DNA of 64,000 nt from Bin55 sp963667455 (GTDB taxonomy: Bacteria > Pseudomonadota > Gammaproteobacteria > Pseudomonadales > Azotimanducaceae): assembly GCA_963667455.2 (NCBI GenBank), contig CAXXFR010000026.1, forward strand, positions 248,001 through 312,000, read 5' to 3'. The number at the start of each line of letters is the position of its first letter. The stretch's first letter is position 1. Under the pieces are notes generated by a model. That model did not search any database, was not told where the DNA came from, and worked only from the letters and a program-made list of their open reading frames with translations. A program made the position numbers and the translations under genes. Shown here piece after piece: positions 26,461 to 35,868 of the stretch.

Positions 26461-26927
26461 ACGCGGCCACCTTCAGTGCTCTCTTTGGCGGCGGTGAAGA
26501 AGACCTCGAGACCTTCACTCTTGAGATCGGCGAAGTGGTCGTTTGCAATGAGCCGGTCGTCCTCTCCCGGTTTACCCTGCTGCCAGACTCCGTAGAACTC
26601 GGGATTCTCTCCAACCAGCTTCTTGAGAACATCACCCCGTATCTGTGGCTTACCCCATTGAAGCCTCCGGCCATCTATTTCAAACATGTACGTTGAAGCA
26701 CTACGAAACAAGATGAAACGCTGTTGAGATGATTCGTCAGATCTCGACCTCTCATCTAGACGAAGATACTCCAAATCACCATCGGGAAGCCACTGAAGGA
26801 CTATGTAGTTTTTAGGGTCATCGGCCCCGGCTAGTCTAAGCACCTGCTCGCCCGTGAGCGGATCGGAGACGGGATTGGGTACGGAGTTGACCTGCAAGAA
26901 CTCGTTGTAGATAAGAATCTCTTTCAT
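26457..26927 (-). CDS. Two-domain multi-ubiquitin (Ubl) protein
   Basis: A 156-aa protein of the multi-ubiquitin type with two tandem beta-grasp-like units. Unit 1 begins EILIYNEFLQVNS and contains GEQVLRLAGA. Unit 2 contains YMFEIDGRRLQWGKPQIRG followed by DVLKKLVGE. The pattern 'I-x-G ... L-x-x-L-x-G' is the hallmark of the family. The C-terminus reads ESTEGGRV, so a Gly-Gly lies two residues from the end and could become a conjugation site after trimming. The ATG at 26927 has GAGGAG 7 nt upstream. A longer frame reaching 27017 is not needed. First gene of the operon. Confidence 0.85.
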   Translation of the reverse strand: MKEILIYNEFLQVNSVPNPVSDPLTGEQVLRLAGADDPKNYIVLQWLPDGDLEYLRLDERSRSDESSQQRFILFRSASTYMFEIDGRRLQWGKPQIRGDVLKKLVGENPEFYGVWQQGKPGEDDRLIANDHFADLKSEGLEVFFTAAKESTEGGRV

Positions 26928-27359
26928 GATTGAACTCCTCTGTCTATGTTCGATACGTGGAACCGGTGCGCCAGACTGGTGTTTTGTGCTCGCATTGCAC
27001 TCTGCTGCCCAAACCACTTGGCGAACGCCGACATATCTCGCGTAGCCCCGCCGTTGCTACATTGTCTCTAAGTACCGACTACCTAGTAAGTCTGCAGTTG
27101 TTAGTACCGTCGTCTGGAGGTGTCAATAACGCAAGAACAGACCTATGACATTATAGCTCTACCAGCCGCAGAATTTGGTACGTGTTTCGATCCAAGTGAC
27201 TGGATCAAGGAAGGCGCAATGCAGGAGCGCGTTGCATGTGCGGACAACTAGAGCGAACTACTTTGACGAACGACTAGGGCGACCGACACTCCGAGTTGAA
27301 ATTCAGGTCGGCCCGGGCTAGAGGTTGTGCAATCCGTCCCATCGGACACAACCGACTGA
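26928..27359. other. No gene seen
   Basis: Spacer that should hold the promoter of the minus-strand Ubl operon. No clear -35/-10 pair, operator or small gene could be fixed by eye. Confidence 0.4.
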
Positions 27360-27745
27360 CTACGTTTCAGGCTGAAGTGTGACGGCTCGACTTGGCCTTT
27401 CTTCAGGCATCGTAGATGCCGTTCGACCGCCAAAATAGAATCCCAGTACAGCTCCGGTCAACGATCCAAGAGCTGCAATGGTCGCATCGGAATTATCGGT
27501 TGCACACTGTGAACCGAACATGAAGAAAATGACGAACGACCCTACGACTACCAAGGCAAGACACTACGGACGGAGCCTCGCGGGAGTCCGAGTGCCCGAA
27601 TTTCCTTGTGTTCAATCGCATAGTCGCGAGTATCGGAGTCCAGCATCTGTGCCTTGCCAAATTCCCAATATCCCGGATCGTTCTTCCCCTCGAAAGCGGA
27701 CTCTCCTGCCTCAAGCCAGTAAAGGAAGAACCAACATATGACCAC
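27360..27745 (-). pseudogene. Small membrane protein gene, frameshifted
   Basis: Two minus-strand frames read as one ~125-residue protein. The 5' part (GTG at 27745, ends 27548) includes WFFLYWLEAGESAF and EHKEIRALGLPRGSVRSVL. The 3' part (ending at 27360) continues LVVVGSFVIFFMFGSQCATD and IAALGSLTGAVLGFYFGGR. The LGLPRGSVR-to-hydrophobic-helix transition and the GFYFGGR ending are characteristic of a small phage- or defence-associated membrane family. A single-base indel in the CTTGCCTTGG stretch near 27550 would restore the gene. Its start overlaps the divergent DUF1353 start by 8 nt. Confidence 0.55.
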
Positions 27746-28332
27746 TGATCACCGGACTCGCAAGATGGGCAACAACACCGAAGAAGAAGGTGCTCACGCG
27801 ATGAGTTCTCCCTACCCCGATCTTTCCGAGCATTTTGAAGTGGTCGATGTCGAAGACAAGAGCCACCTCCATTTGACCAGGTCCATCGCTGCTGTCAAAA
27901 ATCGAAAGGGAGACGACGCAAAGTATGTCTTGAGCAAGCCATATCGAGCGATCGTCACAATCAAGTCAGGGCAAAGCGAAGAGTCTGAGTCCATTGAAGT
28001 CGAGGTGCCTCTCGGCTATATGAGCGATCTCATGTCAGTACCGAAGCTGGCTCGGGGAATTGTCAATCGCGTCGGACCCTATCTCGAATCAGCGATTCTT
28101 CACGACTGGCTGTATGACGCGTGGTTGACTCTTCCTGGCGAGTGTGATGAGAGAGGCCATGAAGAAAGCGAAAGTCAGCCCTCACACTGTGTTTGTGGTG
28201 TATCGTGCTGTGCGTTGGGGTGGCGGTAATTACTCATTCAATCCGGCACGCCGCGAACGCGGAGAAGAGATTCTTGCAAGTCCTACGGAGTATGAGGCGT
28301 GTAGGTGTAGTCCACCAGAAGGGGACAAGTAA
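27738..28332 (+). pseudogene. DUF1353 protein gene, frameshifted
   Basis: The first frame (ATG 27738) carries the DUF1353 signature VPLGYMSDLMSVPKLARGI and ILHDWLYDAWLTLPGE. After ~codon 138 the expected continuation is in another frame (from about 28144): VMREAMKKAKVSPHTVFVVY then RAVRWGGGNYSF, ending at TAA 28330-28332. DUF1353 proteins are small phage-related proteins of unknown function with a conserved HD-Y pair (here HDWLY). A better start may be the ATG at 27801. The neighbouring small membrane protein suggests a prophage fragment. Confidence 0.65.
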
Positions 28333-28557
28333 CAACGCTGGAGCATTGGTAGACGACTCCCGACTTGATGTCGTAGTCTCCGGTGAGATGCGTGTTGGCC
28401 ATTTGGTGTTAGCGCGCATACTTCGCGCCAAGATGTGTGACAGCGATCACTCTTCCCTTTTCGCAGCACTGCGTCCGGCATTCGACCTCGCGAATCCAAC
28501 GGCCCTCGCGCCCAGCTTGCCAAACAGCATCCACATACTGACGTGAGGCTAGTTGCA

Positions 28558-28791
28558 ATGAACCAAGAAGCTCGAAAAGCTGAACGAGCGATGAGGTTCG
28601 AAGCGAGAACATCTCTCTTAGCAATAACTGTCTACAAAACGTGCGCAGTCCCAATTGAGGATCTGAGCACGCTAAGTAAAGTTCGCGGCCTCGGTTTGGA
28701 GGATCAGACTGTTGGTCAACTTGCCGACACTGGCGTACGAACCGGTCTCAGTCACAATATCTTGGTTAGCAGACAGCGTTGGTCTAACTGA
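28558..28791 (+). CDS. Small hypothetical protein, doubtful
   Basis: A 77-codon frame starting MNQEARKAERAMRFEARTSL with a weak AGG upstream. It then reads KTCAVPIEDLSTLSKVRGLG and ends in SRQRWSN. It lies between the DUF1353 relic and the DUF2235 relic and may itself be a fragment. No family was recognised. Confidence 0.3.
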   Translation: MNQEARKAERAMRFEARTSLLAITVYKTCAVPIEDLSTLSKVRGLGLEDQTVGQLADTGVRTGLSHNILVSRQRWSN

Positions 28792-28813
28792 GACGGCCAA
28801 TTACAGTTGAAGC

Positions 28814-28849
28814 GTGGACAATCGATGGAGAGTGGACAATCGATAGAGA
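28814..28849. repeat. Tandem duplication of an 18-bp unit
   Basis: GTGGACAATCGAT followed by GGAGA (18 bp) is repeated at once with a single G-to-A change. It lies ~20 bp before the DUF2235 start and may have arisen by slippage. The core GTGGACAATCG also occurs once at about 30083. Confidence 0.7.
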
Positions 28850-28871
28850 GCAGCAAGAAGTGAGAACTGCG

Positions 28872-30039
28872 ATGGCGAAGCCAGGCCGTACCCTGATCTT
28901 CAGCTTTGACGGGAGCGGAAACGAACCAAGCAATGCTGATAGATTCGAGCACGACGAGAGCATCAGCAATGTGCTGATGGGTGGAGGAGCCGGAGACAGG
29001 ACTTGACCCCAACCTAGACTCCTTCAGGTCAAGACCAAGTTACCCACTACTACAACGGTATTCGGACGAGAGAAAGCGGCAAGGACATTCCCCTGGTCGG
29101 ATGGCTCGTATCCAAGGCATCGGGATTCGTGAACACGACTCTCGCACCCAAGTGGGCCGGTGCCAAGCGCATACTGAACGAGGCGAAAGGCGATTTCGAG
29201 GAATCTAATCCGACATCCTCCGATCGAATCGTGGTCTTCGGATTCAGTCGTGGTGCAACGCGAGGAAGTTCGCGAGCATCGTGCTAGCAGAGAACAAAGA
29301 GCTGGAAATTGCATTCTTAGGAGAGTTCGACACGGTCGTCGCGATGGACGGCATCCACCGGAAGGGAGAGAAAATTAGCAGTGACGTGGTCTTCGAGACC
29401 GCAACCTTGAACAAGCGCATCAAGCGTGCGGTGCACATACTCTCACTGGACGAGAATCGCATCGCATTCGAGCCCACCCAAATGAACCGTGACACGGAGT
29501 GCCCCGACCGGATAACTGAAATCTGGTTTTCGGGGATGCACAGCGACATCGGCGGCGGTCGTTGGTGTGACGGGCTGGCTGATGTCTCGCTGCAATTCAT
29601 GATCGACCAGTGCAGGGCATCGTTGGGACATCAAGACATCTCAATTGCAGAATCTAATTCGATCGAAGTCCGCGGGCTACTGGATAGGCAAGCGGATCTG
29701 TTGAAGCTTCTCGATGTCGACGACATCATGATTCATCCGAACGTCACCGGGATGGAGCATGCACACACTGAAGGATTGCGCAAGTTCTACTCGAAGCAAG
29801 TGCGAAAGGTATGTGTTCGCGACAACGACGAAGTGCTTGAGGCTAGCGAATGCAGACCTCTAATCCATCATTCAGTCAAGGCACGATTCGATCTTGTTCC
29901 TGACTATCGGCCAGCGGCATTGCCGGACTCCGTGAATTTGCGGACAACCGAGATCCGAGGCGAAGGCAACAGGCTAGTTTCAACTACCTCAGAGAGCCGT
30001 GGCCAGCTTCGGCTCGTTCAAAAGGAGCTCGTGTCGTGA
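28872..30039 (+). pseudogene. DUF2235 (Tle1-type) alpha/beta hydrolase, frameshifted
   Basis: A DUF2235 hydrolase in three frames. The N-terminus (ATG 28872) has TLIFSFDGSGNEPS, matching the conserved 'CFDGT-x-N' start. The second frame reads THYYNGIRTRESGKDIP through RIVVFGFSRGATR, with the GFSRGA nucleophile elbow (Ser in FSRGA). The third frame (from ~29264) reads RKFASIVLAEN, FLGEFDTVVAMDG and WFSGMHSDIGGGRW, the expected catalytic H-x-D-I-G-G-G. Shifts lie near 29000-29035 and 29262. Intact members cleave phospholipids and include type VI secretion effectors. No T6SS gene is nearby. Not functional as read. Confidence 0.8.
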
Positions 30040-30044
30040 ACACA

Positions 30045-30441
30045 ACGTCCCAGTTGCTTGGGAAACAGCAGTCGCATCATTCAGTGGACAATCGGCAAGT
30101 AGCAAACATGTTGATCACTATCTAGATGCCCTCAAATGAATGTACTGCGACGAGGAACCCTCACTCGTTTCAGTGAATCTAAGAGACTAGGCTCAAGCAC
30201 CGAGATCACTATCGGGGAGACATTCAGTTCCCCATTCATAGCTCTCGAATCGTCGATGGATGAAGTAATCGCATCAAACTTCGATCTGCTGGTGCTGGGA
30301 TGTGCCTTGTCATGTTGCATCAGGGAGTCTCAATGGGACGACGAAGCTATTAGGTCTACGAAGAAAGTCACATGTGAAACGCTTGTAAGACAGCGACAAC
30401 GCGGGAAAGATACGAGGAGAGTTGAATCGGAAACGCCGTAA
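30045..30441 (+). pseudogene. Relic of the ADP-ribosylglycohydrolase C-terminal module (copy B)
   Basis: The 100-codon frame from 30136 matches the last ~90 residues of the 15197-16999 protein: LGSSTEITIGE versus LGSTIEIAIEE, then DEVIASNFDLLVLGCALSCC versus NEVVASNFDPEVLGRAVIYC, and TLVRQRQRGKDTRR versus MLARQRQSGKTTKK. Similarity at the DNA level begins by about 30045 (CGTCCCAG) and continues beyond the stop, where both copies share CCGGTATTGACTG. The catalytic domain is absent, so only the 3' end was copied or survived. Confidence 0.75.
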
Positions 30442-30900
30442 CCGGTATTGACTGAATCTCCAGGGATGGCCTCTCGGTGAGCCTTGGATTTCTCACCCTC
30501 GAAAGACGGATCGAGCACCACTTGTGCCCCGCACTCTCCTGCTTCCTCAACCAAACGCAACGATGCGGGCGAACCCGATCAACACACAGTGCTTCCGTTG
30601 ATTCGGACCCAGCACCGACGAACCGCACTGGAAAACGTGAGTGGTCGAAGTCGTGGGAGCTATCTACAAACTTCGACAGTTGCTCTTCATAAACTGTTGA
30701 TTTGAAACGATACTCCTTGCGAGCTAGGCACTACACTTCAGTCTGGAGTGCGATTCACGCTTAGTCGGAGATCTCGAACGGGATCACCGAGGACTGGACA
30801 CCGGCAAGGTGTTTCAGGCCTTCGGCGTGAACCGTGGGAGGCATGGAGGAACCACGTAGTGTCGGTCGTCGGAAGCACAAGCCGTCACTCCCTGAAACTC
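30442..30900 (-). pseudogene. Decayed minus-strand gene (copy B of a duplicated relic)
   Basis: The minus strand carries the same ordered segments as 17095-17500: SDDRHYVVPP near 30870, VHAEGLKHLAGVQSSVIPF, then a better preserved stretch ARKEYRFKSTVYEEQLSKF and GAGSESTEALCVDRVRPHR before stops and shifts. Copy B keeps a longer open part than copy A, so it is the better guide to the lost gene. The family is unknown. Confidence 0.45.
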
Positions 30901-31280
30901 GTGAAAGCAGTTCTGGGACGGTAGCGATCACCGAATCCTATGGTTCAGCCCAATCAACTTCCTCGCCAGATGAACTTGAAATGAGCAACAAGAACACCCA
31001 TATCTCAAGTCGGAAGTGTGATGCTTCAACTTGGAGAACGAACTGTCGCCCATCGAATCACTGCCAAATTGACGTAACTGCATGGACAATTCCCAACGTA
31101 CAAACAAGCGCATGTCAACCCCAAGCCACCAACCCTGTGATACACTCGCAATAGGATCAATGGAACACTGAATACGACAGCTGACCGGACTACCTTCCTC
31201 AGGAGGAGATCGGATCGAAATCCATCGAAAATCCTCCGTTAACAAGACCTTCTCACGCAATATAAGAGGAGATAATTGCT
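30901..31280. other. No gene seen
   Basis: Spacer before the Panacea antitoxin. Contains its AGAGGAG ribosome site at 31265-31271 and presumably its promoter; nothing else could be supported. Confidence 0.4.
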
Positions 31281-31757
31281 ATGACAGTTACAGCCCTACA
31301 CGCTGCTAAGCATCTTTGCCACAAGGGCGATTGGAAATATACCCACCTCCAAGTCCAGAAAATTCTATATCTTGGTCAAATGGTGCATTTGTTCTACGAG
31401 AATGAGCAACCCTTAGTTCGAGGAGTATTTGAAGCCTGGAAATATGGCCCTGTACATGTGGAGTTATTTGAAGATCTAAAGAGATTCGGAAAGCAAGAAA
31501 TACCAGATACATTTTCTCGATGGAGTAATCTCCCAATACTGGCAGAAGACTCCTCGGAAGAACACTGGCTGAATTACTTGTCGAATCTATTCCCTCCCGG
31601 TAGCGGGCCGACTCTGATGTCGCTCACACACGATAAGCTGAGTGCCTGGAGAAGACTGTATATGCCGTTCTCGAACGAAGTAATTACACACGAGTCCATG
31701 TTGAGAGAATATAGAAGACGCCAGAAATATCATGAATCCAAGCGAACCTCCAATTAA
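31281..31757 (+). CDS. Panacea-domain (SocA-like, DUF4065) antitoxin
   Basis: A 158-aa Panacea-domain protein. Key stretches are LQVQKILYLGQMVHLFYENE (~24-43), FEAWKYGPVHVELFEDLKRF (~50-69) and LSAWRRLYMPFSNEVI near the end. Panacea domains neutralise many unrelated toxins, often membrane-acting ones encoded next to them. AGAGGAG lies ~9 nt before the ATG. It overlaps the downstream toxin-like frame by 26 nt, a layout typical of such pairs. That partner is broken by two stop codons, so the antitoxin may persist as a solitary immunity gene. Confidence 0.85.
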   Translation: MTVTALHAAKHLCHKGDWKYTHLQVQKILYLGQMVHLFYENEQPLVRGVFEAWKYGPVHVELFEDLKRFGKQEIPDTFSRWSNLPILAEDSSEEHWLNYLSNLFPPGSGPTLMSLTHDKLSAWRRLYMPFSNEVITHESMLREYRRRQKYHESKRTSN

Positions 31758-32130
31758 GCCCTGCCCAGATGACGAGACAACAAATGCGCTCTCTACCGTT
31801 GGCTCGCCCGCATCTGATGAGTGGGAGGGAGCCCAGAGAGAGTTTGATCGACGTCCACGAGAAGCGCACACTCAAGCTCTTGAGGACATCATTGAACAGC
31901 GAAACGAATTTCCAATAAGGTTCTCCTGGGTCGTAGTGGGATAAATAAACGTCACAATAGTCGTTGTGTTCTTCCAAGGATTTGGCTGGTGGGGATTCGG
32001 ATTAGCTGATTCAATCGTCTGAGTGATGCTTGGAACGGCTTTAGTTAGGGCATCCGCGCCGATACTCATTTCCGCTCGATACCTGTTCCGAAACGGCAAG
32101 ATCCCTGCGTCGATTAGAACGGGTAACTAG
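31732..32130 (+). pseudogene. Panacea-associated membrane toxin, disabled by two stop codons
   Basis: A 133-codon frame from ATG 31732 to TAG 32128-32130 stays in phase but contains TAA at 31942-31944 and TGA at 32020-32022. The soluble first half ends EDIIEQRNEFPIRFSWVVVG. After the TAA it reads NVTIVVVFFQGFGWWGFGL, and after the TGA it reads VMLGTALVRASAPILISARY then LFRNGKIP. Two hydrophobic segments preceded by a charged N-terminus fit a membrane-acting toxin or accessory of Panacea pairs. Expressed product would be a 70-residue soluble fragment. Confidence 0.65.
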
Positions 32131-32647
32131 GTCTCCAATTAACATCCCGCTAGCGGCAAATTCTTCACGGGTGCATCGAGTACGACCAGCAATCGCAGGG
32201 CGTTTGGTCCCTCGGGCTGGCATTCGTGCTCCGACTCAACCCGTGCTTCCATTTGCCCCAGAGTCGAATCCAATTTCTATCTTGTTCGGAATGGCCCTAC
32301 ACACGTCCGTCTTCGCTCCTTCTCCGACTGTTGCCGAAGTCGGTCACGTACATGACTCGCTTAACATCGGAAGTTGCCAACTCTTCTGACCTTCTGGTTC
32401 CGTGGCAAACCGAGCTATGAAACTAGCGAGAGTCACGTCCAAGAATCGTAGAGCCAAAGACTCTATCTCGACAGGGTGACTTGAATGATCACTGTCCACG
32501 TGATCAAACGCAGTTCGCTAGCGCCGGTCCATCTGTAGGCAAGCAGTCAATTGGACCACTAAGTCCATCCTGACCACCTGCCTAGAGCTCTTGGGACTAT
32601 AATCCCCCGCTAACCCAGTCGAATCCAACCATGAGAAGCCAAAAAAC
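32131..32647. other. No gene seen (about 0.5 kb)
   Basis: Spacer upstream of the NACHT gene. The region from 32560 to 32640 probably holds its promoter; only a weak GAGAAG precedes the ATG. No conserved element was identified. Confidence 0.4.
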
Positions 32648-34999
32648 ATGCTAAATCTTGAGTCGCTCGCCCAGAGTTATCTGGAGTCCATAGGGTTTCA
32701 GATTCATGAAACCGTCAAAGGCTGTCTCGTTGCAGGCCGGATCGAATTTTGGGGACGAGACACCCGTATCGTACAAACCGTACAGGACAATCGGGCACCA
32801 CGACACGAACTCCTCGACAACGTCACAGAAATTCGGACACGCTATCCCGATTCTCGAGCAACGATTTTGGCCCACTCAAGGGAGGGGTTTTCGCGCGACG
32901 ACCTTACAGACATATCTGCCGAGGACGTACAGCTCTTAGTACCGGTCCAGTTCTTTGATTCACCTTTCAAAGTTGAACAGGCACCACGAACTGTCTCCGC
33001 AATTACTAAAGTTCGGAACTTAGCGGAAAAAGACGAAAGAATCCCACAACCGTACCAACTGGACGGAGAGGAGCATTCAGGTGAAGATCTTTTCGATACA
33101 CTACTTGATGAACTTACGAACGAAAGTGGACCACAAATCCGATTTGTCATCGGGCGCGCTGGCATAGGAAAATCACTCCTGTTTCGTGCTCTCTTTCAGC
33201 GAATGTATAGCATTTTCTTGGAGTCCAAGAATCGCCAAACTTTAAGTAAGCGACCCATACCATTGCTACCGGATCATCTCAAGGGTTCCAATGCAACCAG
33301 AATTAACCACCTTATTCAAACCTTTCTTGACGACGACATAGCTTCTCCGATATTACCAAAAACATTCTCATGGTTACTCAAGAACGGATTCACTACCTGG
33401 ATGCTTGATGGACTCGATGAGTTATATGCAGGAGAATCAGACTTTTTTGAAGACATCTTTGACTTGGTCGCAGAAAAAGGATCGAATGCTACTATTACGG
33501 TTTGGTGTCGTGACTCCTTGCTGACATCATCCCAGTCCTTTGCCGACTTCTTGGATATGTTTGAAGATGAAGAAGTCATTAAGGTCTACAGAATGACTGA
33601 TTGGGAGCGGCGACATAAGAGATTGCTTGCATGGAGACGAGTCGAGGGACACCAACCACAACCTCAACAAACTGACCCGGCAGAAGTCTCCACGTTCTTG
33701 TCTGCCATCGACTCAAATAAGACACTTAGGCTGATCACATCATTGCCGTTCTATTGCAATCTCGTGTTCGACAGAACACGAGAAACAGGTGTCCCTCGCG
33801 TCCGGGATGACTTTGAGTTGTTAAACATCGTGATCAACGAATTAGTAGCACGCGAGAAAGATAAGGGACTGCTAAATGAGGATGACTTTGATGAGGATGG
33901 CCTCGAGGATTGGATGGAAGCAGTTGCCGACGAATACATTGAGCGGCAAGGATACATAGATATGGATCAGGCTCGAGATTATGCAAGAGTAGTGCTTCGT
34001 GAGGATTTGGAAGAACGTAAGTGTGAGGATACACTTCAGAGTCTTCTTCAGTTCCCTTTATTCGTACGGGGAGAAGAATTGGGTCGCATTGAATTTGATC
34101 ATGACTTGCTAGCGCACGCTTTGGCGGCTCGCCTCTATCTTAAACAAATTCGTAAGAAGCAACCAAAGGTATTCGAACGACTATCGGGAGGAGATTTTGA
34201 GGAGTCCCCTCGCTTGAGGTTTGTAGCGAGTCGGCTTGAACCCGGAATGAATGAGTTTGTATTGGAACAAGTCCGCAATGGAATTACGAGGCATCCGGAG
34301 TACTCGACGGCGTTGTTCCTGTTGCTTCAGGTTCGTTCAGAGCGCGACTTAGTTGCGCAAGAGAATATACAATTGGCGGGCAAGAATCTAACTGGCATCT
34401 CTTTCTCAGATCGCGACTTGGCTGGTCATCGCTTTAACGACTGTGACCTGTCGAGAGTTACGTTCTTGCGCTGCGACCTTCGCGATTCGTCATTTGAGGG
34501 AGCCGTTTTGATGGAGACGAAATTCGATCAGTGTATGCTGGAAGGTGCTCGATTCGGCAACTTCAATCGTATTAAATCCATGTATTTTGGTTCGGCGTTC
34601 CTTCGAGAGACGGTCCAGATTAGGGATCGACTTCATAAGGAGACAGGAAGGAAATTGGAAGTGTTGGCTGATCCCTGCCCCACAGCACTTCAAGTAGTGA
34701 TGTTACTTGGTAAGTTTGTGAATCCGCTAGGGGAACCTCGTAGTGCACATATCGACAAGAGATTGTTGGTGAGCGGGAGAAAGGTGGCTGGCGCTGCGAC
34801 TCCTAATTCATGCGTACAAGAGTTGGTTCGACACAAGTATCTCAAGAAGTATACAGGTGATGATCGATACTCTCGGTGTAGCGGAAGTGGATACGCAGAG
34901 ATTGTGGCTGCTGTCAGAGACGGTGTCTTCAGCGATGGAATCATGAGTGTCGTAAAAAGGCTATGTCAGCGAACTGGATGTTCTCATCGGGCCAACTAG
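32648..34999 (+). CDS. NACHT-type STAND NTPase with pentapeptide repeats (bacterial NLR-like)
   Basis: A 783-aa STAND protein. Residues ~1-110 look like a restriction-endonuclease-type or sensor domain (SYLESIGFQIHETVKG then FWGRDTRIVQTVQ). The NACHT core has Walker A GRAGIGKSLLF (~168-178) and Walker B TWMLDGLDELYAG (~249-261) with the acidic LDGLDE typical of NACHT. A pentapeptide array (NLTGISFSDRDLAGHRFND, CDLRDSSFEGAVL) spans ~580-640. A ~140-residue C-terminal domain follows. Bacterial NACHT proteins sense phage products and trigger cell suicide; here the repeats and tail would be the sensor. It stands alone, so effector and sensor are probably both in this polypeptide. Confidence 0.85.
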   Translation: MLNLESLAQSYLESIGFQIHETVKGCLVAGRIEFWGRDTRIVQTVQDNRAPRHELLDNVTEIRTRYPDSRATILAHSREGFSRDDLTDISAEDVQLLVPVQFFDSPFKVEQAPRTVSAITKVRNLAEKDERIPQPYQLDGEEHSGEDLFDTLLDELTNESGPQIRFVIGRAGIGKSLLFRALFQRMYSIFLESKNRQTLSKRPIPLLPDHLKGSNATRINHLIQTFLDDDIASPILPKTFSWLLKNGFTTWMLDGLDELYAGESDFFEDIFDLVAEKGSNATITVWCRDSLLTSSQSFADFLDMFEDEEVIKVYRMTDWERRHKRLLAWRRVEGHQPQPQQTDPAEVSTFLSAIDSNKTLRLITSLPFYCNLVFDRTRETGVPRVRDDFELLNIVINELVAREKDKGLLNEDDFDEDGLEDWMEAVADEYIERQGYIDMDQARDYARVVLREDLEERKCEDTLQSLLQFPLFVRGEELGRIEFDHDLLAHALAARLYLKQIRKKQPKVFERLSGGDFEESPRLRFVASRLEPGMNEFVLEQVRNGITRHPEYSTALFLLLQVRSERDLVAQENIQLAGKNLTGISFSDRDLAGHRFNDCDLSRVTFLRCDLRDSSFEGAVLMETKFDQCMLEGARFGNFNRIKSMYFGSAFLRETVQIRDRLHKETGRKLEVLADPCPTALQVVMLLGKFVNPLGEPRSAHIDKRLLVSGRKVAGAATPNSCVQELVRHKYLKKYTGDDRYSRCSGSGYAEIVAAVRDGVFSDGIMSVVKRLCQRTGCSHRAN

Positions 35000-35069
35000 C
35001 TAATTGGACGCATTGTGTGTCTAACGGATCAATTTCACTCAATTTGTACTTGTTCGAGTTAGTAGACCA

Positions 35070-35308
35070 TGAGTTCTTATTTTTGATTCTTCAACCAATT
35101 GATACGGCAGCAACTGCTGTGTACGGCGATGGAGAGATGCAGTGAGATGGATGCCGACGTAGTTTCCCTGCTTCATGTCGCACCTCGAGCAAACGAAAAA
35201 CTGATGAATCACATCACCTCAGAAGATCTGCTCGAGCTCATCTGCGCGAATTCACCGACGCCGCAGACGAGCAAGTATCTGAAGCTTCGGTACGGTGGTA
35301 TGGAGTAG
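35070..35308 (+). pseudogene. Relic of the PGN_0703-type nuclease C-terminus
   Basis: The frame from 35099 reads RQQLLCTAMERCSEMDADVV, ending in LKLRYGGME. This matches 13794-14080 of the PGN_0703-type gene (RQQLLCTAMERCGEMEADVV and LALRYGGMAIW). DNA similarity starts ~35070 in another phase. An internal segment of ~27 residues present in the intact copy is deleted. The nuclease core is absent, so this is a non-functional fragment. Confidence 0.8.
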
Positions 35309-35868
35309 GAAGCGGACCTGCAACGCGACTTCGAAAACGCACACTCCTCGGTGCACAGTCAACTTCCTATGGCCTGATCAGAGAGGCACGGCACTCCGCT
35401 TGTGACACCTTCACTTGTGATAGCATCGACAACGTAAACGAGCAAGCCCCACTCGCAGCTCCTCGGGCGCGAAGCTGGATCTTCTCGTTTCAACGAAACA
35501 GATCGGAGACACAAGCAAGAAAACTAGACAACACTGTTGAAATAGTCAGTTCAGACCGTAAAGATAGGACACAGCTAAGTTGGAATACGAGTGGTTGCGC
35601 ACCGATTGAATCACTGCCGACCACGAAGCAGATACACTGCTCGAAGATCTCAAAGTTGAGTGCTCGGCCGTCTGCCAGTTGACGCATACAGATATCGGCA
35701 TGAGAACGAACCACACCATACACCTAGGTGCTAGCGGATCCGCTGACAAGGAAGCCTTAATCGAAGCGCTGGAGAACCGTTTCGGCCTCCGCGCGATGTG
35801 GCCCTAACAGTCGTCTCGACCGACACCGTCCATGGACATCCCTCTTATGACACCAACTATTGAATGAA
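35309..35868. other. No gene seen (about 0.55 kb)
   Basis: Weak similarity to the sequence downstream of the intact PGN_0703-type gene may extend a little past 35308 (both have CACACTCC-like stretches). No coding frame is supported. Confidence 0.4.
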
